DNA of 64,000 bases from assembly GCF_003367175.1 (NCBI RefSeq), contig NZ_QRGA01000003.1, forward strand, positions 310,681 through 374,680, given 5' to 3'. The notes under the pieces were generated by a model that was not told the DNA's origin, ran no database searches, and saw nothing but the letters and a program-made list of their open reading frames with translations. Positions 11,610-21,966 of this stretch are shown piece by piece. Numbering within the stretch: the stretch's first letter is position 1; each line of letters opens with the position of its first letter. The stretch is from Trinickia dinghuensis (GTDB taxonomy: Bacteria; Pseudomonadota; Gammaproteobacteria; Burkholderiales; Burkholderiaceae). The position numbers were made by a program, and so were the translations under genes.

Positions 11610-12464
11610 TCAGCGCGTGACGAGCGGCGCGGCGAAAAGCGATTCGATGCCGGTGCAGGCGTCGTCGTCGATCCAGCGATGGCGCAGCATGCAGTCGAGC
11701 GTCGCCAGGCTCGCATCGACCGTCATCTCGCCGTCTTCGATCCAGCGCGCGACTTCTTCGATGCGCGCGAGACGGTGCTCACCGACTTCGCCGTCCTGAT
11801 TGCGCGGCGCGAAATCCTCGGGCAGCGCCAAGTCGTAGACGAACACTTGCTCGGCCTGCGTGCCCTCGGGCAGCGACTGCAGCACGTGCACGGTGCGCCC
11901 CGGCTCGGCTTTGCAAGCCAGCGCGGCCTCGATGCCCGCTTCTTCCCAGCACTCCTTGACGATCGTTTCGCCGATCGAAAAGCCCCAGCCGATACCGCCG
12001 GCGACGACGTTGTCGAGCATGCCCGGATCGGTCGCCTTCGTTTCGCTGCGACGCGCGATCCAAAGCCGCGGCGCGCGGTCGGCATATTTTACGATGCCGT
12101 TCAGATGCACCGCGTACGTCATCGTGCCGAAGAAGCGGGAGGCCGCACGCTCGATGAACGCGAGCGGCGGGCCGTCGAACGTGTTGCGAATGGCGTAGGT
12201 CTCGTCGCGCCAGCCGACGATACGCCCTTGCCCCGCCAGCGCGCCGATGACCGTGGCGAGCGCGGCGGAACGGCTATCGGCATCGACGTCGAAGCGTGCC
12301 GCGAGCGCCACGCCGGCCGCATCGATCTCGAACACGTCGGGCCAATGCGCGAGCAGCGGCACGTCGCTTTCGCGAATCCACCCGACCTGCTCGGCCGACA
12401 TGAAGAGCGGCCGGTGCGCGCTCGGCTCGAAGCGGCGCGCACTGGCGATGCAGGGCAAACTCAT
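11610..12464 (-). CDS. Nudix hydrolase with N-terminal DUF4743 domain
   Basis: The N-terminal 120 residues match the DUF4743 type found in thiamine-pyrophosphokinase-related Nudix proteins. The C-terminal half holds a variant Nudix box, GGIGWGFSIGETIVKECWEE, near residues 155-175. The KECWEEAGI part gives the metal-binding glutamates, while the first Glu of the textbook box is replaced by Phe, as far as I recall usual for this subfamily. Plant and fungal relatives act on damaged thiamine diphosphate forms, so a housecleaning phosphohydrolase role is plausible. It lies 46 bases upstream of purU on the same strand and may be co-transcribed with it. Confidence 0.85.
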   Translation of the reverse strand: MSLPCIASARRFEPSAHRPLFMSAEQVGWIRESDVPLLAHWPDVFEIDAAGVALAARFDVDADSRSAALATVIGALAGQGRIVGWRDETYAIRNTFDGPPLAFIERAASRFFGTMTYAVHLNGIVKYADRAPRLWIARRSETKATDPGMLDNVVAGGIGWGFSIGETIVKECWEEAGIEAALACKAEPGRTVHVLQSLPEGTQAEQVFVYDLALPEDFAPRNQDGEVGEHRLARIEEVARWIEDGEMTVDASLATLDCMLRHRWIDDDACTGIESLFAAPLVTR

Positions 12465-12500
12465 GGCACTCCTTGCTCAGTCCTTCGATCGTTGCGATGG

Positions 12501-12528
12501 TACGTCCCTACGTCCCTACGTCCCTACG
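12501..12528. repeat. Short tandem repeat TACGTCCC x3.5
   Basis: Three and a half uninterrupted copies of an 8-base unit lie in the spacer between the Nudix and LysE genes. There is no sign that it is functional. Confidence 0.9.
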
Positions 12529-12552
12529 CCTTTCATTCTTTCGCTCAATCCC

Positions 12553-13167
12553 TCAATCTCGCAATGCGACGCGCAGCCCCAGTGCGATGAAGGTCGCACC
12601 GGCGAGCCGGTCGAGCCACACGCCCACGCGCGGCCGACGTTTGAGCCAAGTCCCGAGCGCCCCCGCGAAGAAGCCGAATACCGAAAAAATCGCGAACGTC
12701 TGCAGCATGAAGATCAGGCCGAGTTCGACCATCTGCACGCCAATGCGCTGCGTGCCGCTCGGATCGACGAACTGCGGCAGGAAGACGACGAAGAACAAGG
12801 TCACCTTCGGATTCATCATGTTGCCGACGACGCTCTGGCGAAACACGGCCGAGAGCGGCTGCGGCGGCCTCTCGTGCGCGCGGGCCAAGCCCCTGCTCGT
12901 CAGCGCCTTGATGCCGATCCAGATCAGATACAGGCCCCCGGCGATCTTGACGATCTCGAACGCGTGCGGCGACGAACGCAAGAGTGCCGCCACGCCGAGC
13001 GCCGCGAGCGTCGTATGGAACGTCAAGCCGGCGGCGAAACCGAGCGCGGCCACGAGACCGGCGGCGCGGCCTTGCGAGATGCCGCGCGCGAGCACCTGCA
13101 AATTGTCGGGACCGGGCGCGGCCGTGATGGCGATGGATGCGGCAAGAAAAAGCGGAAGGTTCGGCAT
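12553..13167 (-). CDS. LysE/RhtB-family amino-acid exporter
   Basis: The 204-residue protein has about six membrane segments. It shows the N-terminal AAPGPDNLQVLARGISQGRA signature and the middle NPKVTLFFVVFLPQFVDP motif that define the LysE/RhtB efflux family. These exporters release excess amino acids or their analogues across the inner membrane; the specific substrate cannot be predicted. It is flanked by apt upstream and the Nudix gene downstream on the same strand. Confidence 0.92.
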   Translation of the reverse strand: MPNLPLFLAASIAITAAPGPDNLQVLARGISQGRAAGLVAALGFAAGLTFHTTLAALGVAALLRSSPHAFEIVKIAGGLYLIWIGIKALTSRGLARAHERPPQPLSAVFRQSVVGNMMNPKVTLFFVVFLPQFVDPSGTQRIGVQMVELGLIFMLQTFAIFSVFGFFAGALGTWLKRRPRVGVWLDRLAGATFIALGLRVALRD

Positions 13168-13219
13168 GGTGCTGTCGCTCTATCGAATGCGCTGGAAAAT
13201 GAAAAAAGCAGCCTCTATC

Positions 13220-13786
13220 TCAGTGGCCGCCGAACTCCGTCACGGTGTACAGCGGCAAGCCGCTCTCGCGCAGCAGCTTCGAGCCGCCGAGATCGGGCAG
13301 ATCGACGATCGCCGCGCCCTCGACGACGACGGCGCCGAGCCGCTCCAGCAGCTTCTTGCCGGCCATCATCGTGCCGCCCGTCGCGATCAAATCGTCGACG
13401 ATGACGACGCGCTCGCCGGCCCGGCACGCATCTTCGTGGATTTCGACGGTCGCCGTACCGTATTCGAGCGCATACGATTCGGCCACGGTCTTGTACGGCA
13501 GCTTGCCGATCTTGCGGATCGGAATGAAGCCGATGTTCAGTTCGTAGGCGACGATCGGCGCGATGATGAAGCCGCGTGCATCGAGCCCCGCGACGTAGTC
13601 GAGCTTGGCCTCGACATAGCGCTCGATGAACAGATCGATGAGCACGCGCAACGTCTTGGGCCGCTGCAGCAGCGGCGTGATGTCGCGGAACTGCACCCCG
13701 GGCAGAGGCCAATCGGGAACCGTGCGAATTTGGCTCTTGATGAACGCCGGGGCGTCAAGGGGCGCATCCGCGGGCGTATGGGACAT
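13220..13786 (-). CDS. apt: Adenine phosphoribosyltransferase
   Basis: This is a 188-residue purine salvage enzyme converting adenine and PRPP to AMP. The PRPP-binding loop [14 protein letters not shown] lies near residues 125-138, and the hood region [11 protein letters not shown] and flexible loop [11 protein letters not shown] are present. Length is normal for the family. It lies between the LysE exporter and the CPA2 antiporter, all on the minus strand. Confidence 0.96.
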   Translation of the reverse strand: MSHTPADAPLDAPAFIKSQIRTVPDWPLPGVQFRDITPLLQRPKTLRVLIDLFIERYVEAKLDYVAGLDARGFIIAPIVAYELNIGFIPIRKIGKLPYKTVAESYALEYGTATVEIHEDACRAGERVVIVDDLIATGGTMMAGKKLLERLGAVVVEGAAIVDLPDLGGSKLLRESGLPLYTVTEFGGH

Positions 13787-13864
13787 GAAAATCTCCGCTG
13801 GCAGTAGTTCGCTCGCGCTCGGCGAGCAAGTCGTGTTGCATGAATGGGCGCGGGACGTGCCGTC

Positions 13865-15868
13865 TCAAGCGGCCGTCACGCCGGCGCGGCGGTTGCGCAG
13901 CAACCGTTCCTCGGCCAGCGCGAGCGCTTCCGGCAGCCCGCGCAAGACGAGGATGTCGGCTTCCCGCAGCTTCGTTTCGGGGCCGGGTTCGACGCCGCGA
14001 ATGCCGTGACGCCGAATCGCCGTGACTTCGACGCCCATCGAGGCGAGCCCGAGTTCGTCGAGCGTGCGCCCGACGGCGTCGGCGTTACCGTCGACCGACA
14101 CCGATTGTAGCCGCACCTGGTCGTGCCCGTCCTCCTCGCCCAGATCGTCAGCGCCGTGAAAATAGCCGCGCAGCAGGCTGTAGCGCGCGTCGCGCATTTC
14201 CTCGACGCGCCGCACGACGCGCCGCATCGGCACGCCCATCAGCACGAGCGTGTGCGACGCCAGCATGAGGCTGCCTTCGACGATCTCGGGAATGACCTCG
14301 GTCGCGCCGGCCGCGAGCAGCTTTTCCAGATCGGCGTCGTCGACGGTGCGCACGATCACGGGCAGCGCCGGCTCGAGTTCATGAACGTTGTGCAGCACGC
14401 GCAGCGCCGAGGGCGTGTTCGCGTAGGTGACGGCCACCGCCGCGGCGCGATGGATACCGGCCGAGACCAGCGATTCGCGCCGCGCCGCATCGCCGAACAC
14501 GACGGATTCGCCGGCCGCGGCCGCGGCGGAGACGCGATCGGGATCGAGGTCCAGCGCGACGTAGGAAAGCCCTTCGTGTTCGAGCATCCGCGCGAGATTC
14601 TGTCCGGCGCGGCCATAGCCGCAAATGATGACGTGGGCGTTTTGCCGCAAGCTTTGCGTCGCAATCCGCGTCATCTGCAGCGACTGCTGCATCCATTCCG
14701 TCGACGAAAGCCGCAGCACGATGCGGTCGGCGTTCTGGATCATGAACGGGGCCGCGAGCATCGACAGCAGCATCGCCGCGAGGATCGCCTGCAGCATCGC
14801 CGCGCCGACGAGATGCTTGTCGAGGATCAAGTTGAGCAGCACGAAGCCGAACTCGCCCGCTTGCGCGAGCCCGATGCCCGTGCGCATCGCCACGCCCGGC
14901 GTCGCGCCGAACAGGCGCGCGAGCCCCGTGATCATGACGATCTTGAGCAGCACCGGAGCGATCAGGAAAGCGAGCACGAGCAGCGGATGCGCGATCAGCA
15001 CTCGGGGATCGAGCAGCATGCCCGTAGTCACGAAGAAAAGGCCGAGCAGCACGTCGCGAAACGGCTTGATGTCCTCTTCCACTTGGTGGCGGTAAGGCGT
15101 TTCGGCGATCAGCATGCCGGCGATGAACGCGCCGAGCGCGAGCGAGAGCCCGAATTTGTCGGTGATGAACGCCGCGCCCAGCGTGACGAGCAGCAGGTTC
15201 AGCACGAACAATTCCTGAGAGCGCCGCCGCGCGACGACGTTGAACCAGCGCGTCATGAACTTCTGGCCGACGAACAGCAGCAGCGACAGCGCGACGACGA
15301 TCTTGAACGCCGCGATGCCGAGCGTCATCGGCAGATCGTGCGAATTGCCGCCGAGCGCCGCGATCACGATGAGCAGCGGCACGACGGCCAGATCCTGAAA
15401 GAGCAGCACGCCGAAGATGTTGCGTCCGTGCTCGGTTTCGATCTCGAGCCGCTCCGCGAGCATCTTGCTGACGATGGCCGTCGACGACATGGCGAGCGCG
15501 CCGCCGAGCGCGACGCTGCCTTGCCAGGTCACGTGCATCCAGCGTTCGAGCAGCAGGCCGACGAGCACCGACACACCCACCGTGCCGATCACCTGCAGCA
15601 GCCCGAGCCCGAACACGAGCGTGCGCATCGCCCGCAGCTTCGCGAGCGAGAACTCGAGCCCGATCGAGAACATGAGGAAGACGACGCCGAATTCCGCGAG
15701 GTTCTGCGCGCGCGAGGAATCGGGCGCGATCCCGAGCGCGTGCGGCCCGACGACGATGCCGACCGTCAGGTAGCCGAGCATCGGCGGCAGATTCAACGAG
15801 CGGAACAATACGACGCCCACCACTGACGCGAGCAGCAGGAAAAGCGTCATTTCGAGCGGAGAAATCAC
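13865..15868 (-). CDS. CPA2 cation:proton antiporter (KefB/YbaL-like)
   Basis: The 667-residue protein starts with GTG. It has about twelve membrane segments over the first 385 residues, then a RCK/TrkA-N nucleotide-binding domain beginning at HVIICGYGRAGQNLARML (GxGxxG motif), and a TrkA-C domain over the last 90 residues. This is the KefB/KefC/YbaL architecture of glutathione- or nucleotide-gated potassium/proton antiporters. It is divergent from kdsD with about 150 bases between. Assignment to one named paralogue is not possible by eye. Confidence 0.92.
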   Translation of the reverse strand: MISPLEMTLFLLLASVVGVVLFRSLNLPPMLGYLTVGIVVGPHALGIAPDSSRAQNLAEFGVVFLMFSIGLEFSLAKLRAMRTLVFGLGLLQVIGTVGVSVLVGLLLERWMHVTWQGSVALGGALAMSSTAIVSKMLAERLEIETEHGRNIFGVLLFQDLAVVPLLIVIAALGGNSHDLPMTLGIAAFKIVVALSLLLFVGQKFMTRWFNVVARRRSQELFVLNLLLVTLGAAFITDKFGLSLALGAFIAGMLIAETPYRHQVEEDIKPFRDVLLGLFFVTTGMLLDPRVLIAHPLLVLAFLIAPVLLKIVMITGLARLFGATPGVAMRTGIGLAQAGEFGFVLLNLILDKHLVGAAMLQAILAAMLLSMLAAPFMIQNADRIVLRLSSTEWMQQSLQMTRIATQSLRQNAHVIICGYGRAGQNLARMLEHEGLSYVALDLDPDRVSAAAAAGESVVFGDAARRESLVSAGIHRAAAVAVTYANTPSALRVLHNVHELEPALPVIVRTVDDADLEKLLAAGATEVIPEIVEGSLMLASHTLVLMGVPMRRVVRRVEEMRDARYSLLRGYFHGADDLGEEDGHDQVRLQSVSVDGNADAVGRTLDELGLASMGVEVTAIRRHGIRGVEPGPETKLREADILVLRGLPEALALAEERLLRNRRAGVTAA

Positions 15869-16001
15869 GTGCGAAGCGTCCTCGTTCGTCAGCGGAACAC
15901 GGACACGCGAACGCGCCGCGCATTCGGCGGTTTAGAGCGCCTTGATGCGGCCAAGGGCCACGATCGGCCATGCAGCGGCCCGGCGCGGCGAACAACGCCT
16001 T

Positions 16002-16010
16002 TGCTATACT
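16002..16010 (+). promoter_or_regulatory. Extended -10 promoter element for kdsD
   Basis: TGCTATACT matches the extended -10 consensus TGnTATAAT at all but one hexamer position. It ends seven bases before the kdsD ATG at 16018, so the transcript would start at or next to the start codon. No clear -35 hexamer is present. Confidence 0.55.
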
Positions 16011-16017
16011 CCGGCGA

Positions 16018-17001
16018 ATGATAGCGAAAATCAATGGCGACCGGGCGTTAGCGCTCGCCCGGGAAGTCCTCGACATCGAAGCCGACGCCGTGCGCGGGCT
16101 TCGCGATCAAGTCGACGAGCGCTTCGTCGCAGCCGTCGACTTTCTTCTGAGTTGCCGCGGCCGCGTCGTCGTATCCGGCATCGGCAAATCCGGCCACATC
16201 GCCCGCAAGCTTGCCGCGACGCTCGCGAGCACCGGCACACCCGCGTTTTTCGTGCACCCGGCGGAAGCGAGCCACGGCGATCTCGGCATGGTCACACAGG
16301 ACGACGTCTTCATCGCGCTCTCGAATTCCGGCGAATCGGAAGAACTCGTCGCGATCCTGCCGCTCGTCAAGCGTCTCGGCGCCAAACTGATCGCGATGAC
16401 GGGCCGGCCGCAATCGACGCTCGCCACGCTCTCCGACGTCCATTTGTATGCCGGCGTGGAAAAGGAAGCCTGTCCGCTCGAACTTGCCCCCACGGCGAGC
16501 ACCACCGCCGCGCTCGCGCTCGGCGACGCGCTGGCCATGGCCGTGCTCGACGCTCGCGGCTTCAGCGCGGACGATTTCGCGCGTTCGCATCCGGGTGGAG
16601 CGCTCGGGCGGCGGCTGCTCACGTACGTGCGCGACGTCATGCGCACGGGCGACCAGCTGCCGAAGGTGAACGCCGGCGCCACGGTGCGCGATGCGCTGTT
16701 CCAGTTGACGGCCAAGCGCATGGGCATGACGGCCGTCGTCGACGAACTCGGCCGCGTCGAAGGCATCTTCACCGACGGCGACCTGCGCCGCGTACTCGAA
16801 CGCACGGGCGATTTCCGCGATTTGCCGCTCGTCGACGTCATGACACGCGCGCCGCGTACGATCGGCGCCGATCATCTCGCCGTCGAAGCGGTCGAATCGA
16901 TGGAGCGCCACCGCATCAATCAAATCCTCGTGGTCGATGCCGACGGCAAGCTGATCGGCGCGCTCAACATGCACGACTTGTTCTCGAAGAAGGTGATCTG
17001 A
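16018..17001 (+). CDS. kdsD: D-arabinose 5-phosphate isomerase
   Basis: The 327-residue enzyme converts ribulose 5-phosphate to arabinose 5-phosphate, the first committed step to Kdo. A SIS domain (SGIGKSGHIARKLAATLAST and SNSGESEEL) fills residues 40-190, and two CBS domains follow. The frame runs 16 residues further upstream to 15970, but the ATG at 16018 (MIAKINGD) gives the normal family start. Its stop shares one base with the kdsC start. It heads a tightly packed kdsD-kdsC-lptC-lptA-lptB run. Confidence 0.96.
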   Translation: MIAKINGDRALALAREVLDIEADAVRGLRDQVDERFVAAVDFLLSCRGRVVVSGIGKSGHIARKLAATLASTGTPAFFVHPAEASHGDLGMVTQDDVFIALSNSGESEELVAILPLVKRLGAKLIAMTGRPQSTLATLSDVHLYAGVEKEACPLELAPTASTTAALALGDALAMAVLDARGFSADDFARSHPGGALGRRLLTYVRDVMRTGDQLPKVNAGATVRDALFQLTAKRMGMTAVVDELGRVEGIFTDGDLRRVLERTGDFRDLPLVDVMTRAPRTIGADHLAVEAVESMERHRINQILVVDADGKLIGALNMHDLFSKKVI

Positions 17002-17549
17002 TGGCTGCCGCGCCCCTCACGGCAAGCGAACGCGCGAGCCGCGTGAAGCTGATGATTTTCGACGTCGACGGCGTGCTGACCGACGGCGGCCTGATGTTTA
17101 CGGCTCAAGGCGACACCATGAAGTCGTTCAATTCCATGGACGGCCACGGCTTGAAGCTGCTCGGCGAAGCCGGCATTCGCACGGCGATCATCACAGGGCG
17201 CCGCTCCGAGATCGTGGCCGTGCGCGCGCGGGAACTGCACATCTCGCATTTGTACCAGGGCGTGGCCGACAAGATCGAGGCATTCACGGAACTCATGCGC
17301 GAGGCGAACGTCACGGCGGAGCAATGCGGCTACATGGGCGACGACTGGCCCGACCTGGGCGTGCTCACCCGTTGCGGGTTCGCCGCGGCGCCGGCCAACG
17401 CCCACCCCGAAGTGATCGCCCGTGCCCATTGGGTTTCGGAAGCGCGCGGCGGGCACGGGGCGGCACGCGAAGTCTGCGATGCGATTCTACGCGCGCAGCA
17501 CCGCTATGAAGCGCTGCTCGCGGCCGCGTGCGGAGCATCTCGAGCATGA
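17001..17549 (+). CDS. kdsC: 3-deoxy-D-manno-octulosonate 8-phosphate phosphatase
   Basis: This 182-residue HAD-type phosphatase shows MIFDVDGVLTDGG (nucleophile Asp), the ITGRRSEIV motif and GDDWPDLGVL (metal-binding Asp). It removes phosphate from Kdo-8-phosphate to give Kdo. Length is typical of the single-domain KdsC. It overlaps kdsD by one base and lptC by four bases (ATGA), indicating translational coupling through this part of the operon. Confidence 0.96.
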   Translation: MAAAPLTASERASRVKLMIFDVDGVLTDGGLMFTAQGDTMKSFNSMDGHGLKLLGEAGIRTAIITGRRSEIVAVRARELHISHLYQGVADKIEAFTELMREANVTAEQCGYMGDDWPDLGVLTRCGFAAAPANAHPEVIARAHWVSEARGGHGAAREVCDAILRAQHRYEALLAAACGASRA

Positions 17550-18160
17550 ATGCCTCGCGCGCCACGTCCCTGGTGTCCCTGATCGCCCTCGCGGCGCTTG
17601 CCGGCGGCACCTATTGGCTGCTGCAAGCGACGCGGCCGCCGGCCTCGCAGGACGAGAACGGTCCGATGACGCATACGCCCGATTATTTCGCCGGTAACTT
17701 TTCCGTCTCGGAACTCGACGAGTCGGGCACGACGCAATACCGGCTGACGGCCACCAAGATGGTGCATTACGAGGACGACGAGAACAGCGATCTCACGCGC
17801 CCGGCCATACGCGCGTTTCAGCCCGGCAAGCCGATTGTCACGGCCACGGGCGACCGCGGCACGGTCAACGGGGACGCGTCGATCGTCGACTTGTACGACA
17901 ACGCTCACATCGTTCGCGCGGCCGGCGCCGGCGACCCGGAGATGCAGGCGGATTCGTCTCACTTTCGCGTCTTCGTGAACGACGATGTGATTGTGTCGAA
18001 AAACCCGGTTAAACTTCGGCGCGGCCCGTCCGTCGCGACGGCGGATGCCATGAATTACAACAATGTTACCCGCGTGATGCAGCTTTTCGGCACGGTCCGG
18101 GGCTACATCGCGGCTTCGGACATCTCGGGCGGCGGTACACCCGCCGCCGGTTCGAAGTAA
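17546..18160 (+). CDS. lptC: LPS export protein LptC
   Basis: The 204-residue protein has a single N-terminal membrane anchor (LVSLIALAALAGGTYWLL) and a periplasmic beta-jellyroll part, as in LptC. LptC takes LPS from the LptBFG transporter and hands it to LptA. A GTG at 17528 in the same frame would add six residues, but the ATG overlapping the kdsC stop is preferred. It is followed by lptA after 30 bases. Confidence 0.92.
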   Translation: MNASRATSLVSLIALAALAGGTYWLLQATRPPASQDENGPMTHTPDYFAGNFSVSELDESGTTQYRLTATKMVHYEDDENSDLTRPAIRAFQPGKPIVTATGDRGTVNGDASIVDLYDNAHIVRAAGAGDPEMQADSSHFRVFVNDDVIVSKNPVKLRRGPSVATADAMNYNNVTRVMQLFGTVRGYIAASDISGGGTPAAGSK

Positions 18161-18190
18161 TCGGGTCCTATCCTTTCGTAGTGTGACTGC

Positions 18191-18853
18191 ATGAACGAAT
18201 CGTTCTCTCTTAGCGGACGCCGGCCTACGCGAGTCGGCCTGGCGGCGGCGCTCGTGCTCCTGTTGAGCTGCTTCGCGTTCGGGCCTGCCGCCCATGCCGA
18301 GCAGGCCGACAAAGACAAGCCGATGAACATCGACGCCGACAACATGACCTACGACGATCTGAAGCAGGTCACGATCTTCACGGGCCATGTCATCGCAACA
18401 AAGGGCACGATCCTCATCAAAGCCGACCGGGTGGAAGTGCATCAGGACCCGGAAGGTTATCAATACGCAACCGGCACGATGGCGCCGGGCAGCAAGGATC
18501 TCGCCTATTTCCACCAGAAGCGCGAAGGGGTCGACGAGTACGTCGAAGGCACGGCCGAGCGGATCGACTACGATGGCAAGCAGGATTTGACGACGCTGAC
18601 CACGAACGCCACGGTCCGCCGCCTGCAAGGGCTCACGACCGTGATGGATCAGGTGCACGGCAGCGTCGTGACGTACGACGGCCAGAACGACTTCTACACC
18701 GCGCGCTCAGGCAAGGACGTTGCCGGCCCCGGCAACCCGACTGGCCGCGTGCGCGCCATGCTTTCGCCGCGCAACGGCGCGCCCGCTCCGCTCAATGGCG
18801 CGCCCGCCAAGCTCGCGCCGGCGCAAGCGATTCAAGGAAACGGAACGCAGTGA
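18191..18853 (+). CDS. lptA: LPS transport periplasmic protein LptA
   Basis: The 220-residue precursor has a Sec signal ending at AHA before EQADKDKP, then the OstA/LptA beta-jellyroll domain ([22 protein letters not shown]). LptA forms the periplasmic bridge carrying LPS to LptDE. The C-terminal 45 residues are Pro/Ala-rich and probably disordered. Its TGA overlaps the GTG start of lptB. Confidence 0.95.
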   Translation: MNESFSLSGRRPTRVGLAAALVLLLSCFAFGPAAHAEQADKDKPMNIDADNMTYDDLKQVTIFTGHVIATKGTILIKADRVEVHQDPEGYQYATGTMAPGSKDLAYFHQKREGVDEYVEGTAERIDYDGKQDLTTLTTNATVRRLQGLTTVMDQVHGSVVTYDGQNDFYTARSGKDVAGPGNPTGRVRAMLSPRNGAPAPLNGAPAKLAPAQAIQGNGTQ

Positions 18854-19656
18854 ACACGCTATCCACCACAGACGCGGCGACGAACTCGGCCGCCGCGACC
18901 GAGCGCGTGCGCACGAGCAGCTCGCTCGTCGTGCGCGATCTGAAGAAGCGGTACGGTTCGCGCACCGTCGTCAAGGACGTCTCGCTCGACGTCAAGAGCG
19001 GCGAGGTGGTGGGCCTGCTCGGGCCGAACGGCGCGGGCAAGACCACGTCGTTTTACATGATCGTCGGCCTCGTGCCGCTCGACGCGGGCGAAATCGTGCT
19101 CGACGGCAAATCGATCAGCCTGCTGCCGATTCACAAGCGCGCGTCGCTCGGATTGTCGTACCTGCCGCAAGAGGCCTCGGTATTTCGCAAGTTGACGGTC
19201 GAGGAAAACATCCGAGCCGTGCTCGAGCTGCAGCGTGACGAGAACGGCAAGCGGCTCGCGAAATCGGTGATCGCCGCTCGCACGGATGCGCTGCTCGACG
19301 AGCTGCAGGTCTCGCATTTGCGGGAAAACCCGGCCCTCTCGCTCTCGGGCGGCGAGCGCCGCCGCGTCGAAATTGCTCGCGCGCTCGCGACGAACCCGAG
19401 CTTCATCCTGCTCGACGAACCGTTCGCGGGGGTCGATCCGATCGCGGTGCTCGAGATTCAGAAGATCGTCAAGTTCCTCAAGCAGCGCAACATCGGCGTT
19501 TTGATCACCGATCACAACGTGCGCGAAACGCTCGGCATCTGCGATCACGCCTATATCATCAGCGACGGCTCCGTCCTCGCCGCCGGGGCTCCGCACGAAA
19601 TCGTCGAGAACGAAAGCGTGCGCCGCGTCTACCTCGGCGAGCACTTCCGCATGTAA
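18850..19656 (+). CDS. lptB: LPS export ABC transporter ATP-binding protein
   Basis: This 268-residue ABC ATPase has Walker [11 protein letters not shown], the [15 protein letters not shown] signature and [12 protein letters not shown]alker B. It powers extraction of LPS from the inner membrane with LptF and LptG, which are not in this window. About 30 residues at the N-terminus precede the usual LptB start and are not conserved-looking. The start is GTG, overlapping the lptA stop. Confidence 0.96.
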   Translation: MNTLSTTDAATNSAAATERVRTSSSLVVRDLKKRYGSRTVVKDVSLDVKSGEVVGLLGPNGAGKTTSFYMIVGLVPLDAGEIVLDGKSISLLPIHKRASLGLSYLPQEASVFRKLTVEENIRAVLELQRDENGKRLAKSVIAARTDALLDELQVSHLRENPALSLSGGERRRVEIARALATNPSFILLDEPFAGVDPIAVLEIQKIVKFLKQRNIGVLITDHNVRETLGICDHAYIISDGSVLAAGAPHEIVENESVRRVYLGEHFRM

Positions 19657-19793
19657 GGTCCGGATCTCCGGGCCCAGCAATTTTTACGCAATCGGCGTAA
19701 GCAGCCGCGGCGCGCCGTCGCGCGGCCGCGCTTCAATGGCGCCGCAAGGTTCCCCGCGCGTGGCAAAGTCTCTACAATGAAAGACACATTGCC

Positions 19794-21308
19794 ATGAAAG
19801 CCAGCCTCCAACTCCGCCTATCGCAGCATCTTGCGTTGACCCCGCAACTGCAGCAGTCGATCCGATTGCTGCAGCTGTCGACGCTCGAACTACAGCAGGA
19901 AGTCGCGATGGCGGTCGCGCAAAACCCCCTGCTCGAATCCGAAGACGAATGGATCGCGAGTCCGCTGCGCGTCGCCGCAGACGGAACCGTGATCGCACAA
20001 GCGCCGACGCCGTCCGCGCCCGAACCGATGAGCGGCAGCGGGCCTTCCGCGGAAAGCGGCGAGCGCAGCGAACACAGCGACGGGGCCGGCTCCAGCTCCG
20101 AAGAGTACGGCTCGCTCGGCAGCAGCGACGGCGCCGATTCCTCGCAGTGGAATCTGGACGACTACGGCCGCTCTTCGGGTGCGTCGGACGACGACGATCT
20201 ACCGCCGCTGCAGATCCACGAATCGACTACCACCCTGCGCGATCATTTGATGGCGCAGTTGCGCGTCACGCAAGCCAGCCTGCGCGATCGCGCGCTCATC
20301 ACGTTCCTGATCGAATCGCTGGACGACGACGGCTACCTCACGTCCTCGCTCGACGAAGTCATGGCCGATTTGCCCGAGGAACTCGAGGTCGACCTCGACG
20401 AACTCGGCGCGGCGCTTGCGCTGCTGCACAGCTTCGACCCGGCCGGCGTCGGCGCCCGTTCCGCGTCCGAATGCCTCAAGCTGCAATTGGTGCGGCTGCC
20501 GGAATCAGCCACGCGCAAGCTCGCGCACGAAATCGCCGCGAACCATCTCGAATTGCTTGCCGCCCGCGACTTCACGCGTTTGCGCAAGCAGCTCAAGGCA
20601 AGCGACGACGAACTGCGCGACGCGCACGCCATGATCCGCTCGCTAGAACCGTTTCCGGGCGCGGCCTACGGCAAGGCCGAAGCCGATTACGTGGTGCCCG
20701 ACATCATCGTCCGGAAAACGTCGGCCGGCTGGCTGGCCGAACTCAACCCCGAGGTCGTCCCGCGGTTGCGCATCAACCATCTGTACGCGAACATCTTGCG
20801 CAACAATCGCGGCGATCCGGGCAGCGGCTCGCTGCGCCAACAGCTGCAGGAGGCGCGCTGGCTCATCAAGAACATCCAGCAGCGTTTCGAGACGATCTTG
20901 CGCGTTGCCCAGGCGATCGTCGAGCGGCAGAAGAACTATTTCGTCCACGGCGAAATCGCCATGCGCCCCTTGGTTTTGCGAGAAATAGCTGATACGCTGG
21001 GCTTGCACGAATCGACGGTATCGCGTGTGACGACCGGCAAGTACATGCTCACGCCCTTCGGGACGCTCGAGTTCAAGTACTTCTTCGGGTCGCACGTGTC
21101 GACCGATACGGGGGGCGCGGCTTCGTCAACGGCCATTCGCGCGCTCATCAAGCAACTGATAGGAGCAGAAGACTCGAAAACGCCTCTTTCGGACAGCCGC
21201 ATAGCCGAACTGCTGGCGGAACAAGGATTCGTGGTCGCACGCCGGACGGTTGCCAAGTACCGCGAAGCACTCAAGATCCCCGCAGTCAATTTGCGTAAGT
21301 CTCTTTAG
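19794..21308 (+). CDS. rpoN: RNA polymerase sigma-54 factor
   Basis: The 504-residue protein begins [20 protein letters not shown], the glutamine-rich activator-interacting region I. It continues with an acidic linker (about residues 70-140), the core-binding region and a C-terminal DNA-binding domain with a helix-turn-helix ([17 protein letters not shown]) and the RpoN box [10 protein letters not shown]. Sigma-54 directs transcription from -24/-12 promoters under enhancer-binding activators, often for nitrogen and motility functions. A TACAAT at 19773-19778 may be its -10. The lptB-rpoN-hpf-ptsN order is conserved in proteobacteria. Confidence 0.98.
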   Translation: MKASLQLRLSQHLALTPQLQQSIRLLQLSTLELQQEVAMAVAQNPLLESEDEWIASPLRVAADGTVIAQAPTPSAPEPMSGSGPSAESGERSEHSDGAGSSSEEYGSLGSSDGADSSQWNLDDYGRSSGASDDDDLPPLQIHESTTTLRDHLMAQLRVTQASLRDRALITFLIESLDDDGYLTSSLDEVMADLPEELEVDLDELGAALALLHSFDPAGVGARSASECLKLQLVRLPESATRKLAHEIAANHLELLAARDFTRLRKQLKASDDELRDAHAMIRSLEPFPGAAYGKAEADYVVPDIIVRKTSAGWLAELNPEVVPRLRINHLYANILRNNRGDPGSGSLRQQLQEARWLIKNIQQRFETILRVAQAIVERQKNYFVHGEIAMRPLVLREIADTLGLHESTVSRVTTGKYMLTPFGTLEFKYFFGSHVSTDTGGAASSTAIRALIKQLIGAEDSKTPLSDSRIAELLAEQGFVVARRTVAKYREALKIPAVNLRKSL

Positions 21309-21479
21309 GCTTTCCGCGTTTTGCGGAAAGCGTTTACCGGCCCTGACGCCATTGGCGGTACCGGCCGGCCGATACGACCCGCCGCTCGTCAGTCTCGCGG
21401 GGTGATGACTCGAGCGGGCCGCTCCCGACCGGCAATGCCGCACCTTTGGTGCCAGGCAGCCATTCGTTTGGAGAGCACT

Positions 21480-21833
21480 ATGAATCTGAAGATCAGTGGA
21501 CACCATCTCGAAGTAACGCCGGCGTTGCGAGAATACGTGATCACCAAGCTCGATAAGGTGCTAAGACATTTCGATCAGGTGATCGATGGCAATGTGGTCC
21601 TCTCGGTCGACAACCATAAGGAAAAGGATAAGCGGCAGAAGGTTGAAATCAGCCTTCACTTAAAGGGCAAGGACATCTTCATCGAAAGCGCGAACGGTGA
21701 CCTGTACGCCGCGATCGATCTGATGGTCGATCGGCTCGATCGGCAAGTCGTGCGCCACAAAGGGCGCATCCAAGAACATCAGCATGATGCGATCAAGCAT
21801 CAAGACGTGCCGCCGATAGGCGAACAAGCGTAG
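21480..21833 (+). CDS. hpf: Ribosome hibernation promoting factor
   Basis: The 117-residue protein begins [20 protein letters not shown] and fits the short HPF/YfiA family (sigma-54 modulation protein), which binds the 30S subunit and drives 100S dimer formation in stationary phase. The frame runs upstream to 21321, but the ATG at 21480, preceded by GGAGAG, gives the family start. It follows rpoN by 171 bases. Confidence 0.95.
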   Translation: MNLKISGHHLEVTPALREYVITKLDKVLRHFDQVIDGNVVLSVDNHKEKDKRQKVEISLHLKGKDIFIESANGDLYAAIDLMVDRLDRQVVRHKGRIQEHQHDAIKHQDVPPIGEQA

Positions 21834-21877
21834 CCTTCGTGAGACGGCCCGCGCCGAGGCCGCCCACCCCGCGTGAA

Positions 21878-21905
21878 AAGCCGCCCTTGCCGGGCGGCTT
21901 TCTCA
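21878..21905 (+). terminator. Intrinsic terminator after hpf
   Basis: A perfect 9-bp stem (AAGCCGCCC / GGGCGGCTT) with a 5-base loop is followed by TCTC, 45 bases after the hpf stop codon. Confidence 0.75.
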
Positions 21906-21966
21906 TTGGTGCGACGCCGCCCAATATCTCGGTTGGCGCGGCGCACCATATGCTTCGGCCCTGTTC

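Noticed and set aside
14123-15826. 567-codon open frame antisense to the CPA2 antiporter gene
   Set aside because: Composition dominated by Arg, His, Glu and Ala with no recognisable domain; the antiporter gene on the minus strand has clear motifs.
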